The notes: a model not told the origin generated them from the letters alone. Counted from the stretch's first letter, positions 8,816 through 17,025 are shown. The stretch: 64,000 nt of DNA from Uliginosibacterium sp. 31-16 (GCF_030730865.1 NZ_JAVALZ010000001.1:1591099-1655098), one strand, 5' to 3'. Translations and numbers: made by a program.

Positions 8816-10054
8816 ATGCTCAAGCCCCTCGATCACTCCCGCCTGAACCAGCTCGCCGCCGAATTCGGCACGCCCTTGTGGCTCTACGACGCCGCGATCA
8901 TTCGCGAGCGCATCGCCGCGCTGCGCGCCTTCGATCACATCCGTTTTGCCCAGAAGGCCTGCTCGAACACCCACATCCTGCGCCTGATGCGCGCAGAAGG
9001 CGTGGTGGTGGATGCCGTGTCGCCTGGCGAGATCGCCCGCGCGCTGGCCGCTGGTTTCACCTCGAAAGAAGGCAAGAGCGAGATCGTGTTCACCGCGGAC
9101 CTGGCCACCGAAGAGACGCTGGATCTCGTCGTGCGTGAAGAGATTCCGATGAATGCCGGCTCGATCGACATGCTGCGCCAGCTCGGCGCGAAGGCGCCGG
9201 GCCACCGCGTTTGGCTGCGCATCAACCCGGGCTTCGGCCACGGCCACAGCAACAAGACCAACACCGGCGGCGAGCACAGCAAGCATGGCATCTGGCATAC
9301 CGACCTGCCGGCGGCGCTGGCGGTGATCGCGCAATACGGCCTCAAGCTGGTGGGACTCCATATGCACATCGGCTCCGGTGTGGATTACGGCCACCTGCAG
9401 CAGGTCTGCGGCGCGATGGTGCAGTTGGTCAAGGATGCCGGGCAGGACATCGAGGCCATCTCGGCCGGCGGCGGCCTGTCGATTCCGTATCGCGAAGACG
9501 ACGCGCAGATCGACACCGCCCACTACTTCGGCCTGTGGGACGCAGCGCGCAAGGAAGTGGAAGCCCATCTCGGCCATCCGGTGAAGCTGGAGATCGAGCC
9601 GGGTCGCTATCTGGTCGCCGAGTCCGGCCTGCTGCTGAGTGAAGTGCGCGCCACCAAGGACGTGGGCAGCAATCACTTCGTGCTGGTCGACGCCGGCTTC
9701 ACCGAGCTGGTGCGCCCCTCCATGTACGGCAGCTACCACGCCATCAGCGTGGTGTCGCGCGATGGTTCAGATGTAGCTGCCCGCCCGCTGCGCGACAGCG
9801 TGGTCGCCGGTCCGCTGTGCGAATCCGGCGACGTGTTCACCCAGGCCGAAGGCGGCGTGGTCGAAACGCGCAGCCTGCCCGCCGCGCAGGTCGGCGATCT
9901 GCTGGTGCTGCACGACACCGGCGCTTACGGCGCGAGCATGTCCTCGAACTACAACAGCCGTCCGCTGATCGCCGAGCTGCTGCTCGACGGCGGGCAAGCC
10001 CGCCTGATCCGCCGCCGCCAGACCATGGCCGAGCTGCTCGCACTGGAAGCCTGA
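8816..10054 (+). CDS. lysA: Diaminopimelate decarboxylase
   Basis: PLP-dependent decarboxylation of meso-diaminopimelate to lysine, the last step of lysine synthesis. The 412-residue fold-type III enzyme has the PLP lysine K47 (RFAQKACSN), HIGSGVDYGH, the glycine-rich phosphate-binding region SAGGGLSIPYR, EPGRYLVAESG and the substrate-binding cysteine/glutamate CESGDVF. The length fits the E. coli type. It is paired with divergent lysR. The gene ends 11 bp before a long palindromic repeat that may act as its transcription stop. Confidence 0.97.
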   Translation: MLKPLDHSRLNQLAAEFGTPLWLYDAAIIRERIAALRAFDHIRFAQKACSNTHILRLMRAEGVVVDAVSPGEIARALAAGFTSKEGKSEIVFTADLATEETLDLVVREEIPMNAGSIDMLRQLGAKAPGHRVWLRINPGFGHGHSNKTNTGGEHSKHGIWHTDLPAALAVIAQYGLKLVGLHMHIGSGVDYGHLQQVCGAMVQLVKDAGQDIEAISAGGGLSIPYREDDAQIDTAHYFGLWDAARKEVEAHLGHPVKLEIEPGRYLVAESGLLLSEVRATKDVGSNHFVLVDAGFTELVRPSMYGSYHAISVVSRDGSDVAARPLRDSVVAGPLCESGDVFTQAEGGVVETRSLPAAQVGDLLVLHDTGAYGASMSSNYNSRPLIAELLLDGGQARLIRRRQTMAELLALEA

Positions 10055-10065
10055 GCGGCAGACCG

Positions 10066-10108
10066 GCCTGCTTGAAGAGCCGCATCTGGCGGCGTTCTTC
10101 AAGCAGGC
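10066..10108. repeat. Dispersed palindromic repeat, copy A
   Basis: Perfect 13-bp arms GCCTGCTTGAAGA (10066-10078) and TCTTCAAGCAGGC (10096-10108) enclose a second perfect stem GCCGC/GCGGC around an ATCTG loop. It lies directly after lysA and is the most regular member of the family described in the findings. Confidence 0.8.
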
Positions 10109-10300
10109 TATGCGGTGAGGGCCGCCCTGACTGGATCCCCGGCATGGCATGCTGCACAAGCATGCTGGAGGCTGCTCTTCAGGCAGGCACGCAGGGCGCT
10201 TGCGCGTTCATCGACTGCCGCCCGGATGGATGCTGCCGCGATGGCACATGCATCAGGACTCTGCTAGCGTGGAGGCTGGTTTTTCGGCGAGGGCTTGCAC
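10109..10300. other. Region between lysA repeat and four-gene cassette
   Basis: No gene is supported. A partial copy of the dispersed repeat (CTCTTCAGGCAGGCACGC, 10175-10192) and a GCATG/CATGC inverted pair near 10147-10165 are visible. The promoter of the downstream cassette must lie here, but I do not see a convincing -10/-35 pair. Confidence 0.35.
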
Positions 10301-10789
10301 ATGGCAGGCGAGGATTTCGCGGTTTACAAGTACAAGCACGGGCAGCGCACAAGCGCGTCTCGCGGACGCCTGCTGTGGGCACTTGGCTTCTTTGCTGCCG
10401 GCGTGCTGACGTTCTTTTTCCTGTTTCCGCTCGGGCTTATGCTGATCGCCATCGGTGCCTGGCAGCTGTGGGGGCGCAGCGCGGAGAACGGTCTGATGAT
10501 CGGCCCACGTTATCTCATCTGCGGCAACACGATTCTGTACTACCGCAACCTGAGCCGCGTGGCGAGCAGCGCCAAGGGAGTGCTGGATCTGTACGGCAGT
10601 GCCGGCGCGCCCTTGCGCATCGAACAGGAGCGGTTCCCCACGGGTGCCCGCAAGGCCGACAAGATCGAGCGCAACACCCGCGCCAAATTTGACAAGGCGA
10701 GCGCGCTGATTCTCCGGCGGGTGCAGGCGCAGGCCCCCGATGTCCAGTTAACTGGCGTGAGCATGCCGCTTCCCGAAGGCGATGCATGA
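10301..10789 (+). CDS. Small membrane protein, first gene of radical SAM cassette
   Basis: Unrecognised 162-residue protein. A hydrophobic hairpin at about 25-55 (LLWALGFFAAGVLTFFFLFPLG and on) is followed by a soluble C-terminal region. It shares the motif IGPRYLICGNTILYYRN with the next gene (IGPRYVICNGQIAYYRN), in the same relative place after the membrane segments, so the two are paralogues. The segment after the membrane anchor might form a PH-like or beta-rich domain, but that is a guess. ATG 10301 is chosen over an in-frame TTG at 10295. Its stop overlaps the next start (ATGA), so translation is coupled. Confidence 0.7.
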   Translation: MAGEDFAVYKYKHGQRTSASRGRLLWALGFFAAGVLTFFFLFPLGLMLIAIGAWQLWGRSAENGLMIGPRYLICGNTILYYRNLSRVASSAKGVLDLYGSAGAPLRIEQERFPTGARKADKIERNTRAKFDKASALILRRVQAQAPDVQLTGVSMPLPEGDA

Positions 10790-11424
10790 AGAAATCCAAA
10801 GCAGAGGCAGCACGGGAATTCCGGCGGTTTCGTTATAAGACACCGCAGCTGCATTGGGTGTTGCTGGCCTTCCGCGCGGCAATCAATGCTTTCTTCCTGG
10901 CCTTGTTGCTGGTGCCCTTGGGCGTCGTGCTGCTCATGTTTCTGGCGCCCGGGCGCCTGCCGGACCCGGATGCCTGGCCTACCGGAACCATCCTGTCTGT
11001 CATGATCTCCTGCTTGTTCGGAGCGGTTTCGGGCCTAGTGTTTGGCGAGGCGCGATTGATGGGGACATTGCGCATCGGCCCGCGCTATGTGATCTGCAAC
11101 GGACAGATCGCGTACTACCGCAATATCCGAGAAGCCGTGCTGGCGTGCGGCAAGCAGCTGACACTGCAGACACAGGCTGGCGCTTGCCTCAAGATCAGGC
11201 AGGACTGGTTTTATGTGCTGGGGCGACGGCAGGATGAAAAGGCCGCAGAGCGTTTTGACGCAGCTGCCAGCCTGATCAGGGAGAATCTTCGGGCGCTGGT
11301 GCCTGCGGCCACCTGGAAGGAAATCGAGCAGCCACGTCGCCGGAAGAAAAGTCCGCCCGGGGCTGCGCCTGAGAAAACCGCTCTTCGCGCCAACCGGCCC
11401 GGAACCAGAAAGACGCAGCGATAG
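10786..11424 (+). CDS. Small membrane protein, second gene of radical SAM cassette
   Basis: Unrecognised 212-residue protein, paralogue of the gene before it. Two membrane segments (about 23-48 and 65-85) are followed by the shared IGPRYVICNGQIAYYRN motif, a soluble domain with a YVLGRRQDEKAAERFDAAA stretch, and a basic, proline-rich tail of about 45 residues. It overlaps the preceding gene by 4 bp and ends 1 bp before the radical SAM gene. Such coupling suggests the products are needed in matching amounts, perhaps as a membrane pair that anchors, senses or exports the modified product; the function is unknown. Confidence 0.7.
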   Translation: MKKSKAEAAREFRRFRYKTPQLHWVLLAFRAAINAFFLALLLVPLGVVLLMFLAPGRLPDPDAWPTGTILSVMISCLFGAVSGLVFGEARLMGTLRIGPRYVICNGQIAYYRNIREAVLACGKQLTLQTQAGACLKIRQDWFYVLGRRQDEKAAERFDAAASLIRENLRALVPAATWKEIEQPRRRKKSPPGAAPEKTALRANRPGTRKTQR

Positions 11425-11425
11425 C

Positions 11426-13255
11426 ATGGAATTCTCGCGCAACATTCACCTGCTCTACGTGCCGACGCTGTGCTGCAACCTCAGCTGCAGCTACTGCTAT
11501 CTCGGTGAGCAGACCACGCAGGCGGCGCTGAAGGAGGATGCCACGCGCGCCGTGGCGAGCCTGCAGACGGCCCTGCAGCGGCTGGAGGAGGCGGGGGTGC
11601 TGGCCTTCAACCTGTCCCTGCATGGCGGCGAGGTGACAACGCTGCCCGCCCCCGTGCTGGACCAGCTGTTCACGCTGGTGCGTGGCCACTACCGCAAGCA
11701 TTTCGACGCGATCAGCGCACTGGGCCACAAGAAATCCGCCCCGCACATCAAGACCAATCTTTACAAGTTCGCCAGCCTGTACGAGCTGCTGGACCGCCAC
11801 AAGGTTTCCGTCAGCGCCAGCATCGATCTGCCGCTGGCCATGCATGCCAAACATCGCCTGACCCGCGGCGGCAAGGTGTGGCTGGACCGCACCCACGACA
11901 ACCTGCGCCTGCTTGCCCGCTACCCGCATGCCAAGAAGATTTCCGCCACCCTGTGTGCCGAGCATCTGACGGACATCGATGCCTTTATCGCCGACATCTG
12001 GTTCATCCACCGTGAGTTGGGTTTCGACATGAACAACTTCAACATCATGTTTGCCTTCGGCTCGCGCCTGAACGACGCGGCACGCTGTGGCGACAGCTTC
12101 GAGCCGGTCTCCTCGGCCCAGCAGATGGCGCTGTACGAGAAGCTCCAGACCGCGTTCACCGGCACCGAACTGGAAGAGGGCTTGCGGCGTAACTGGTTCG
12201 ACGAATTCAAGCCCAGCTACTGCACCAATGCCTTCAACTGCGGCGAGCGCTTCTACCTGTTGCAGAGCGATGGCGAGGTGTATTCCTGCGTGCGCGGGCA
12301 GGGCATCGAGGAATTTCATTACGGCAATCTGTTGCGTGATCCGGTCGACGCGGTACTGGATAACGGCGCCCGCAAGATCAGCGCGATCCATCAGGCGCAC
12401 GGTTTCGACAGTGATTGCCGCAGCTGCGGTCATCTCGGCCTGTGCCACACCGGCTGCCCGGTGGTGAAGCATCAGCAGGCGGCTGCCAAGTCCTACACCT
12501 GCGGGGTGCAGAAGCTGATTTACCGCGATCATCCGGTGTCGTTCCCGGCCGCGGTTGATGCGGCCACGCAGCGTGAGCAGGCGCGCGAATACGCGGCCGG
12601 CATGCATCCGGCTTTGCTGCTGACGGACGAGCTGCCAGCCCCGCCTGCGCCACCGGAATTCCGTGTGCCGAATGATCTGGCCGAAGCGAAGAACACGCTG
12701 GACGCCCTGATCGCTGCAGATCCGCTGCTGCAGGCGCTCTATGATCCGGCGGCGTTCGTGCTGGAGTTTGCTGATGGCGAGCTGCTGGCGCTCGATTCGC
12801 AGTTGCTCAAGCCGCGTCGCCGGATTTTCACGCTGGCGGAGGGTGAGGCGCTGACCCTGCATGTGCGTCGCGACATCCTGCTGGCGGCGTGCGCCGAGCC
12901 GGTACGCAACACCGTGTACCTGCAGGTGCTGCGCGACACGCCAGTGGTTTATGGCGACGAACAGCGGACCAAGCAGGCACATCTCTACACCTATCAGTGC
13001 TATGCCGATTGCTTGCAGCCGAGCGAGCGTTTCGGCGAGACGCACGCGAGCCTGGCGCTCGCGCATCTGCTGGCGATGCACCGGCACCTGTATCAGCGCG
13101 GCGTGGCGAACAACCTGTTCGTCACCACGCAATACCTGCGCGACTACCATTACCAGAAGCAGCGCAACAATGCCTTCTACCACGTGCAGGCCGTCAACCT
13201 GCCGTTCCAGAATCTTGAATTCCACTACCTGTCCGCAGAGGATCCCGTCTCATGA
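11426..13255 (+). CDS. Radical SAM/SPASM-type peptide-modifying enzyme
   Basis: 609 residues. N-terminal radical SAM domain with a CX3CX2C cluster motif (C17, C21, C24: CNLSCSYC) and a LHGGE motif that contacts SAM. A cysteine-rich SPASM-like region at about 265-360 (CGERFYLLQSDGEVYSCVRG, then CRSCGHLGLCHTGCP and YTCG) would bind auxiliary iron-sulfur clusters, as in sulfatase maturases and RiPP maturases. The last ~220 residues match nothing I recognise. The gene starts 1 bp after the preceding membrane-protein gene, and its stop overlaps the start of the Asn-rich gene (ATGA). By family knowledge, a SPASM enzyme translationally coupled to a small odd-composition protein usually modifies it. 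The modification type cannot be read from sequence. Confidence 0.85.
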   Translation: MEFSRNIHLLYVPTLCCNLSCSYCYLGEQTTQAALKEDATRAVASLQTALQRLEEAGVLAFNLSLHGGEVTTLPAPVLDQLFTLVRGHYRKHFDAISALGHKKSAPHIKTNLYKFASLYELLDRHKVSVSASIDLPLAMHAKHRLTRGGKVWLDRTHDNLRLLARYPHAKKISATLCAEHLTDIDAFIADIWFIHRELGFDMNNFNIMFAFGSRLNDAARCGDSFEPVSSAQQMALYEKLQTAFTGTELEEGLRRNWFDEFKPSYCTNAFNCGERFYLLQSDGEVYSCVRGQGIEEFHYGNLLRDPVDAVLDNGARKISAIHQAHGFDSDCRSCGHLGLCHTGCPVVKHQQAAAKSYTCGVQKLIYRDHPVSFPAAVDAATQREQAREYAAGMHPALLLTDELPAPPAPPEFRVPNDLAEAKNTLDALIAADPLLQALYDPAAFVLEFADGELLALDSQLLKPRRRIFTLAEGEALTLHVRRDILLAACAEPVRNTVYLQVLRDTPVVYGDEQRTKQAHLYTYQCYADCLQPSERFGETHASLALAHLLAMHRHLYQRGVANNLFVTTQYLRDYHYQKQRNNAFYHVQAVNLPFQNLEFHYLSAEDPVS

Positions 13256-13686
13256 ATCCCCGTGATCTGCAGAAAATTGCCTACACGATCGAACAGTTCC
13301 TGAATGCCGCAGGTCTGCCCGATGATGCGGCGCGCACGGCGGTCGAGGAAAAGATCGTCAAGCGCCTCGCCAGCGGTGGCAAGGATGACTACGTGGTATT
13401 CAACGGCGGTGGCCTGTACTGCTACCAGAGCGGGAAAATGCGCGAAAGCCTGCCCGCCAATGGCGCCACGGCCACGCAGCCGATCTGGAGTAATGGCCGC
13501 GAAATCTCCGCGCTGGATACGGATGCCTGGCAGGGCGGCGGCAAGCTGGTGATGCTGGGCGCCGCCGGACTTGCGCTCGGCTCGGCGGCGGCGCTGGGTG
13601 CGACGCCGAAGAACGGCAAGGACAAGGAGCGCAACAGCAATAACAACAATAACAATAACAACAACAATAATAACAACAACGGCTGA
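13252..13686 (+). CDS. Small protein with poly-asparagine C-terminus, candidate substrate of the radical SAM enzyme
   Basis: 144 residues, not recognised. An acidic/helical N-terminal part (about 1-60) could act as a leader. A glycine/alanine-rich hydrophobic stretch at about 97-118 (LVMLGAAGLALGSAAALG) could be a membrane segment or bacteriocin-like region. The charged linker KNGKDKER is followed by N-S, then 14 consecutive Asn and a final Gly. The Asn codons mix AAC and AAT. The 4-bp overlap with the radical SAM gene implies co-translation. A leader-plus-core layout of a ribosomally made, modified peptide is an inference; an Asn-rich surface or assembly tag is the alternative. Confidence 0.75.
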   Translation: MNPRDLQKIAYTIEQFLNAAGLPDDAARTAVEEKIVKRLASGGKDDYVVFNGGGLYCYQSGKMRESLPANGATATQPIWSNGREISALDTDAWQGGGKLVMLGAAGLALGSAAALGATPKNGKDKERNSNNNNNNNNNNNNNNG

Positions 13687-13699
13687 TCAGACCTTCCAG

Positions 13700-13726
13700 G
13701 AGCCGCTTCTGGCAAGGGTCTTCAGG
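13700..13726. repeat. Dispersed palindromic repeat, copy B
   Basis: GAGCCGCTTCTGGCAAGGG followed by TCTTCAGG matches the family core. It lies 14 bp after the Asn-rich gene, between it and the convergent SRPBCC gene. Copies A and B thus bracket the radical SAM cassette. Confidence 0.65.
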
Positions 13727-13787
13727 GGGTGTGCCTGAGGAGTCAATGTTGTAGCGCCTCGACAGGCATGGTCTTCGCGGATGGCCG

Positions 13788-14384
13788 TCAGACGCGGCTC
13801 TTCACCTGGTTGCGTACGGCTTCCAGCGTCTTGGGCAAGCTGTCCTTGCCGAGCATGTCCACGATCCAGCCCAGCCCGACGGGCACGCTGCCGGGGTCGG
13901 AATACACCTGATAACGCAGCACGGTTTTCGCCGGGTCGGCGGGCAAGGGCGTGAGCAGCCAGTAGCCACGGGTGTCGGCGATGGTCTGGTCCGGTTTCAG
14001 GTCGGGGCGGGGCAGCATCTTCCAGGCGAGGCGGCAACTCTGTGCGTTCACGGCCGGGCTCATCTGCAGGCGGTATTGCTTGGTCTTGCCCAGTGGCAGG
14101 CTCAGGGTGAAATCGGCCTGTGTGCCGTCGGCGTCTGCTTTGATGATCACGGCTTTGGCCATGTTCGGCATGAAGGTCGGGTAGCTCGCGTAGTCCTGAA
14201 TCAGCGCGCACAGCTTGGGCATCGGCGCGGCGATGATCGTGCCGGCCTGCCAGGTCTTGCCCGGCGCTCCGCTGGTGGGCAGCTCGATAGTGGTGATGCG
14301 GGCTTCGCTGAGGCTGGCCGGATCGATTTCGGCGGCGCTGCTCAGTCTGGTCAGCACGGCAAGCAGCAACGCGAATTTACGCAT
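13788..14384 (-). CDS. Secreted SRPBCC/START-like protein
   Basis: 198 residues with an N-terminal signal peptide (MRKFALLLAVLTRLSSAAE). The remainder has the pattern of the polyketide-cyclase/START (SRPBCC) fold: IIAAPMPKLCALIQDYASYP near the start, the central strands, and a long C-terminal helix (LPKTLEAVRNQVKSRV). Such proteins bind hydrophobic ligands in a deep pocket; the ligand is unknown. Start 14384 is chosen for the signal peptide and the 8-bp overlap with the upstream membrane-protein gene. It is the last gene of a three-gene module with a glycosyltransferase, so lipid or glycolipid handling is plausible. Confidence 0.75.
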   Translation of the reverse strand: MRKFALLLAVLTRLSSAAEIDPASLSEARITTIELPTSGAPGKTWQAGTIIAAPMPKLCALIQDYASYPTFMPNMAKAVIIKADADGTQADFTLSLPLGKTKQYRLQMSPAVNAQSCRLAWKMLPRPDLKPDQTIADTRGYWLLTPLPADPAKTVLRYQVYSDPGSVPVGLGWIVDMLGKDSLPKTLEAVRNQVKSRV

Positions 14385-14877
14385 GCGCCTTTTCCTTTTT
14401 GGGGCGGCTCGAGAACCACAGCAGCACGGCGGCGACACCGACGAACTGCCAGTAGTCGGTGGGCGCAAACAGGAACCAGTGCTTGTGCCAGACCACATCT
14501 GCCGGGTTGAAATGCGCGAGGCCGTAGGCCGGATTGAAGGCGAACCACAGGAAGTCTTCGATGATCCAGAACAGCATGATGCAGGCGATCACCCGTGCCT
14601 CGGCGCGCAGCGACCAGTGCGCGAAGAAGGCCAGTGGCAGGTGAAAGATCAGTGCCATGAAGGAGAACACCCAGGCGTGGTAGCCGGTCATCGGCCGGCC
14701 GCCCCAGAAGATGTCCAGCAGCCAGTGGCTCTCGATGCGCCAGGTCGGCAGATTGGCGGCCCAGCCAGCGGCGCCCTCGATCTGCACCTCGACCATAGCG
14801 AAGAAGGTGGCGACGAGCGCCACCCAGCCGATCAGCAAGGCCAGTTGCCAGGGGCGTGCAGGCAGTGTGGGATTCAT
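14377..14877 (-). CDS. Integral membrane protein of glycosyltransferase module
   Basis: 166 residues, unrecognised, with four or five hydrophobic segments (for example LALLIGWVALVATFFAMVEV, AWVFSFMALIFHLPLAFFA, ACIMLFWIIEDFLWFAF, FVGVAAVLLWF). Conserved-looking His and Trp residues sit in the loops (HWLLDIFWGG, DVVWHKHWF). Start 14877 overlaps the stop of the glycosyltransferase gene (ATGA), and its 3' end overlaps the SRPBCC gene, so the three are translationally coupled. It may be the membrane partner of the glycosyltransferase product pathway. Confidence 0.7.
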   Translation of the reverse strand: MNPTLPARPWQLALLIGWVALVATFFAMVEVQIEGAAGWAANLPTWRIESHWLLDIFWGGRPMTGYHAWVFSFMALIFHLPLAFFAHWSLRAEARVIACIMLFWIIEDFLWFAFNPAYGLAHFNPADVVWHKHWFLFAPTDYWQFVGVAAVLLWFSSRPKKEKAHA

Positions 14878-15992
14878 TGACCGACCACCCTGGCGAGCAC
14901 CGCTTTGCCCGCGTCCGGTCGGCCCAGCGCACGGGCCTTGCGGCACATGTCGGCGAGCCGGGCAGGATCTTCCAGCAACAGGCGTACGCGGTATTCCAGC
15001 GTTACGGCGTCACAGGCTTTGAGCGCCACGCCCTGTTCCAGCAGGTAGTCGGCGTTGCGCTCTTCCTGGCCGGGGATCGGTGAATTCAGGATCATGGCCT
15101 TGCCCATGGCCAGGCATTCCGAGGTCGACAGCCCGCCCGGCTTGGTGATGACCAGATCGGCGCAGGCCATCAGGCGCTCAACCTTGTCGGTGAAGCCTTG
15201 CGGGAAGAGGCGGCCCGGATAGCGTTTAGCCATCTCCTGCAACGCGGCCAGTGCCGCCGCATTGCGCCCGGCCAGCACCACCAGCTGGAAGTCGCCGCCA
15301 ATCGCGAGCAGGCTCTCCGCCACGGTATCCAGACTGCCCATGCCGGCGCCGCCGCCCATCAGCATCACGGTCGTGCGCTGCGGGGCCATGCCGTACTCGG
15401 CGGCGCAGGCCGCGCGGTCCAGTGGCTCACCGAAGGCCGGCATGATCGGGATGCCGGTGAGATGGATGTTCTGTGCCGGAATGCCCGCCGCGCGCATGCG
15501 GAACACCACTTCATCATTCGCGGCGAAGTAGCCGGCCATGTGTTCGTGCACCCACATGCGGTGCAGATCGAAGTCCGTCACCTGTACCCACACCGGGCAG
15601 GCGATGTCGCCCTGGCGCAGCATGCGGTCGAGCATCTCGGCGGGCAGGAAGTGGGTACAGACGATGGCGTCCGGCTTGAAGGCGGCGATCTCTTTGCGCA
15701 AGGGGCGGGTCGACAGGCGCTCCACGCCACGGCGGATTTTCTCGCCGGTGCTGTCCGGCTCGGCCTCGTGGCTGGCCTGATACAGATAGCCCCACACCGC
15801 GGGCAGCTTCGCTACCAGTTTCAGATAGGTGTCGGCATACAGCTTGCGGAAGCCGGCCGGCACGTAATCCATCACGTCGAGGTGGCGCACTTCCAGTGCC
15901 TCGGCGCCTTGTGCCGCGGCGCGGATCGCCTCGGCGGCACGCACATGACCGGCACCGGCCGATACGCTGAGGAGAAGGATTTTTCGGGTCAT
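14874..15992 (-). CDS. MGDG-synthase-type glycosyltransferase (GT28 family)
   Basis: 372 residues, GT-B fold. The N-terminal half has the MGDG-synthase signature LLLSVSAGAGHVRAAEAI and a VMDYVP/LYADTYL segment; the C-terminal half has LMGGGAGMGSLD and TKPGGLSTSECLAMGKAMIL, which bind the UDP-sugar. Family members move glucose or galactose from UDP-sugar to diacylglycerol at the inner face of the membrane, or act in peptidoglycan synthesis (MurG relatives). The absence of a signal peptide fits a peripheral membrane enzyme. Coupled to a membrane protein and an SRPBCC protein, it may make a glycolipid; the acceptor is not known. Confidence 0.82.
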   Translation of the reverse strand: MTRKILLLSVSAGAGHVRAAEAIRAAAQGAEALEVRHLDVMDYVPAGFRKLYADTYLKLVAKLPAVWGYLYQASHEAEPDSTGEKIRRGVERLSTRPLRKEIAAFKPDAIVCTHFLPAEMLDRMLRQGDIACPVWVQVTDFDLHRMWVHEHMAGYFAANDEVVFRMRAAGIPAQNIHLTGIPIMPAFGEPLDRAACAAEYGMAPQRTTVMLMGGGAGMGSLDTVAESLLAIGGDFQLVVLAGRNAAALAALQEMAKRYPGRLFPQGFTDKVERLMACADLVITKPGGLSTSECLAMGKAMILNSPIPGQEERNADYLLEQGVALKACDAVTLEYRVRLLLEDPARLADMCRKARALGRPDAGKAVLARVVGQ

Positions 15993-16164
15993 GGTGATGG
16001 CTCAGTGATTCCGGAGAGCGGATCTTACCCGGCCTGTATTTCAGTCGTGCAGACCGCTGGACGAGTGGGGCGCCGGGCGGACCTCTGCAGAGAGCCAGCC
16101 CTGAGCGCCGCGACTTACCTCGCTCTCCAGTATGGCTGGCTGGAGAACAAGGCAGGGAGCGGGT

Positions 16165-16566
16165 CTACAGAGGGATGCTGCGGAAGTTTTTCAATTCGCG
16201 CAGTGTGCAGCGCGGCAGCCAGATGAAGCCGCACAGCCAGTACAGGCAGGTGGAGGCGTAGAAATTCGCCTCACGGTAGACCGGGTTGCCGACCGTGGTG
16301 TGCCACAGCAGATAGCTGCCATCCACGGCGAACCACCACCAGAACAGGATCAGCGGCAGCTTGCGCCAGTCGCGGCGCAACACAGCACGCGCCGAGGGCG
16401 CGGCGGTGAGGCAGGTCAGCCCGGCCATGATCAGGCTCACCCCGATGTCCCAGTCGCCGATCTCGTAAAACAGCGCGCCGTAGATCAGCCAGCCCAGGCC
16501 AAGGGCGAGGGTGACGAGCTTCCACGGGCGGCGCAGCTCGCGCGGGGATTCGAGCAGGCCGGGCAT
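16165..16566 (-). CDS. Small integral membrane protein
   Basis: 133 residues, unrecognised, with three or four hydrophobic segments (LVTLALGLGWLIYGALFYE, GVSLIMAGLTCLTAA, LILFWWWFAVDGSYLLWH, TCLYWLCGFIWLP). Start MPGLLESPRELRRPWK at 16566 is chosen because it overlaps the preceding stop (ATGA); the frame is open for 67 more residues upstream, but inside the preceding gene. A 172-bp gap (15993-16164) separates it from the glycosyltransferase gene. That gap holds CCAGCC/GGCTGG inverted pieces and no gene. Confidence 0.6.
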   Translation of the reverse strand: MPGLLESPRELRRPWKLVTLALGLGWLIYGALFYEIGDWDIGVSLIMAGLTCLTAAPSARAVLRRDWRKLPLILFWWWFAVDGSYLLWHTTVGNPVYREANFYASTCLYWLCGFIWLPRCTLRELKNFRSIPL

Positions 16567-17012
16567 CACGCCTGGGCGCGCTTTACCTTGTAGCCAAGCC
16601 AGCAGAGACACAATCCGGCGCCGGACCACAGGCTGAATGCCAGCAATCGTGCGCCGGTGTCGCCGAGGGTCTGCGATGCCAGGAGCACGAGGCGGCAGAT
16701 GGCGCGACAACTGCCCTGACCATCCGGCAAGGCCTGGCTGCCGGTGAGGAAGCTTGCCCCATAGCAAAAGCCGAATGCGCCGAGCAGGTAAAGAGCGACG
16801 CCGAAAGCTTGCCCGCTCCGCGTCCGGCCAGGCGTCAGGCGTGCTTCGGTCTCTTCCTTGAGCATTAGTGTCAGGGCGAGAAGGAACAACACAAACCCCA
16901 GAAAGCCGCCGATCGTGACGAGATCTGCCGCCGGGTGAGTGATGAGTGCTGCCAGCGTGAGCCCGCCAGCGCCCAGAATGATGAGTTGCAGCAGGACGCG
17001 GAGCGTTTTCAT
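16566..17012 (-). CDS. Small integral membrane protein
   Basis: 148 residues, unrecognised. About four hydrophobic segments: VLLQLIILGAGGLTLAALI, TIGGFLGFVLFLLALTLML, FGVALYLLGAFGFCYGASF and LLAFSLWSGAGLCLCWLGY. Start MKTLRVL at 17012 is chosen; it lies 13 bp after the CapA-like gene. It overlaps the next small membrane-protein gene by the 1 base of an ATGA junction, so the two are probably made together. Confidence 0.6.
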   Translation of the reverse strand: MKTLRVLLQLIILGAGGLTLAALITHPAADLVTIGGFLGFVLFLLALTLMLKEETEARLTPGRTRSGQAFGVALYLLGAFGFCYGASFLTGSQALPDGQGSCRAICRLVLLASQTLGDTGARLLAFSLWSGAGLCLCWLGYKVKRAQA

Positions 17013-17025
17013 CGAGCGCGCCGCC

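Noticed and set aside
10109..10300. Small genes in the gap before the cassette
   Set aside because: Short frames there run through repeat pieces, lack ribosome sites and have Cys/His-rich nonsense composition.
13422..13715. Minus-strand frame with a poly-leucine run
   Set aside because: It is the reverse reading of the poly-Asn codons (GTT/ATT read as Leu in a shifted frame); no start signal or family.
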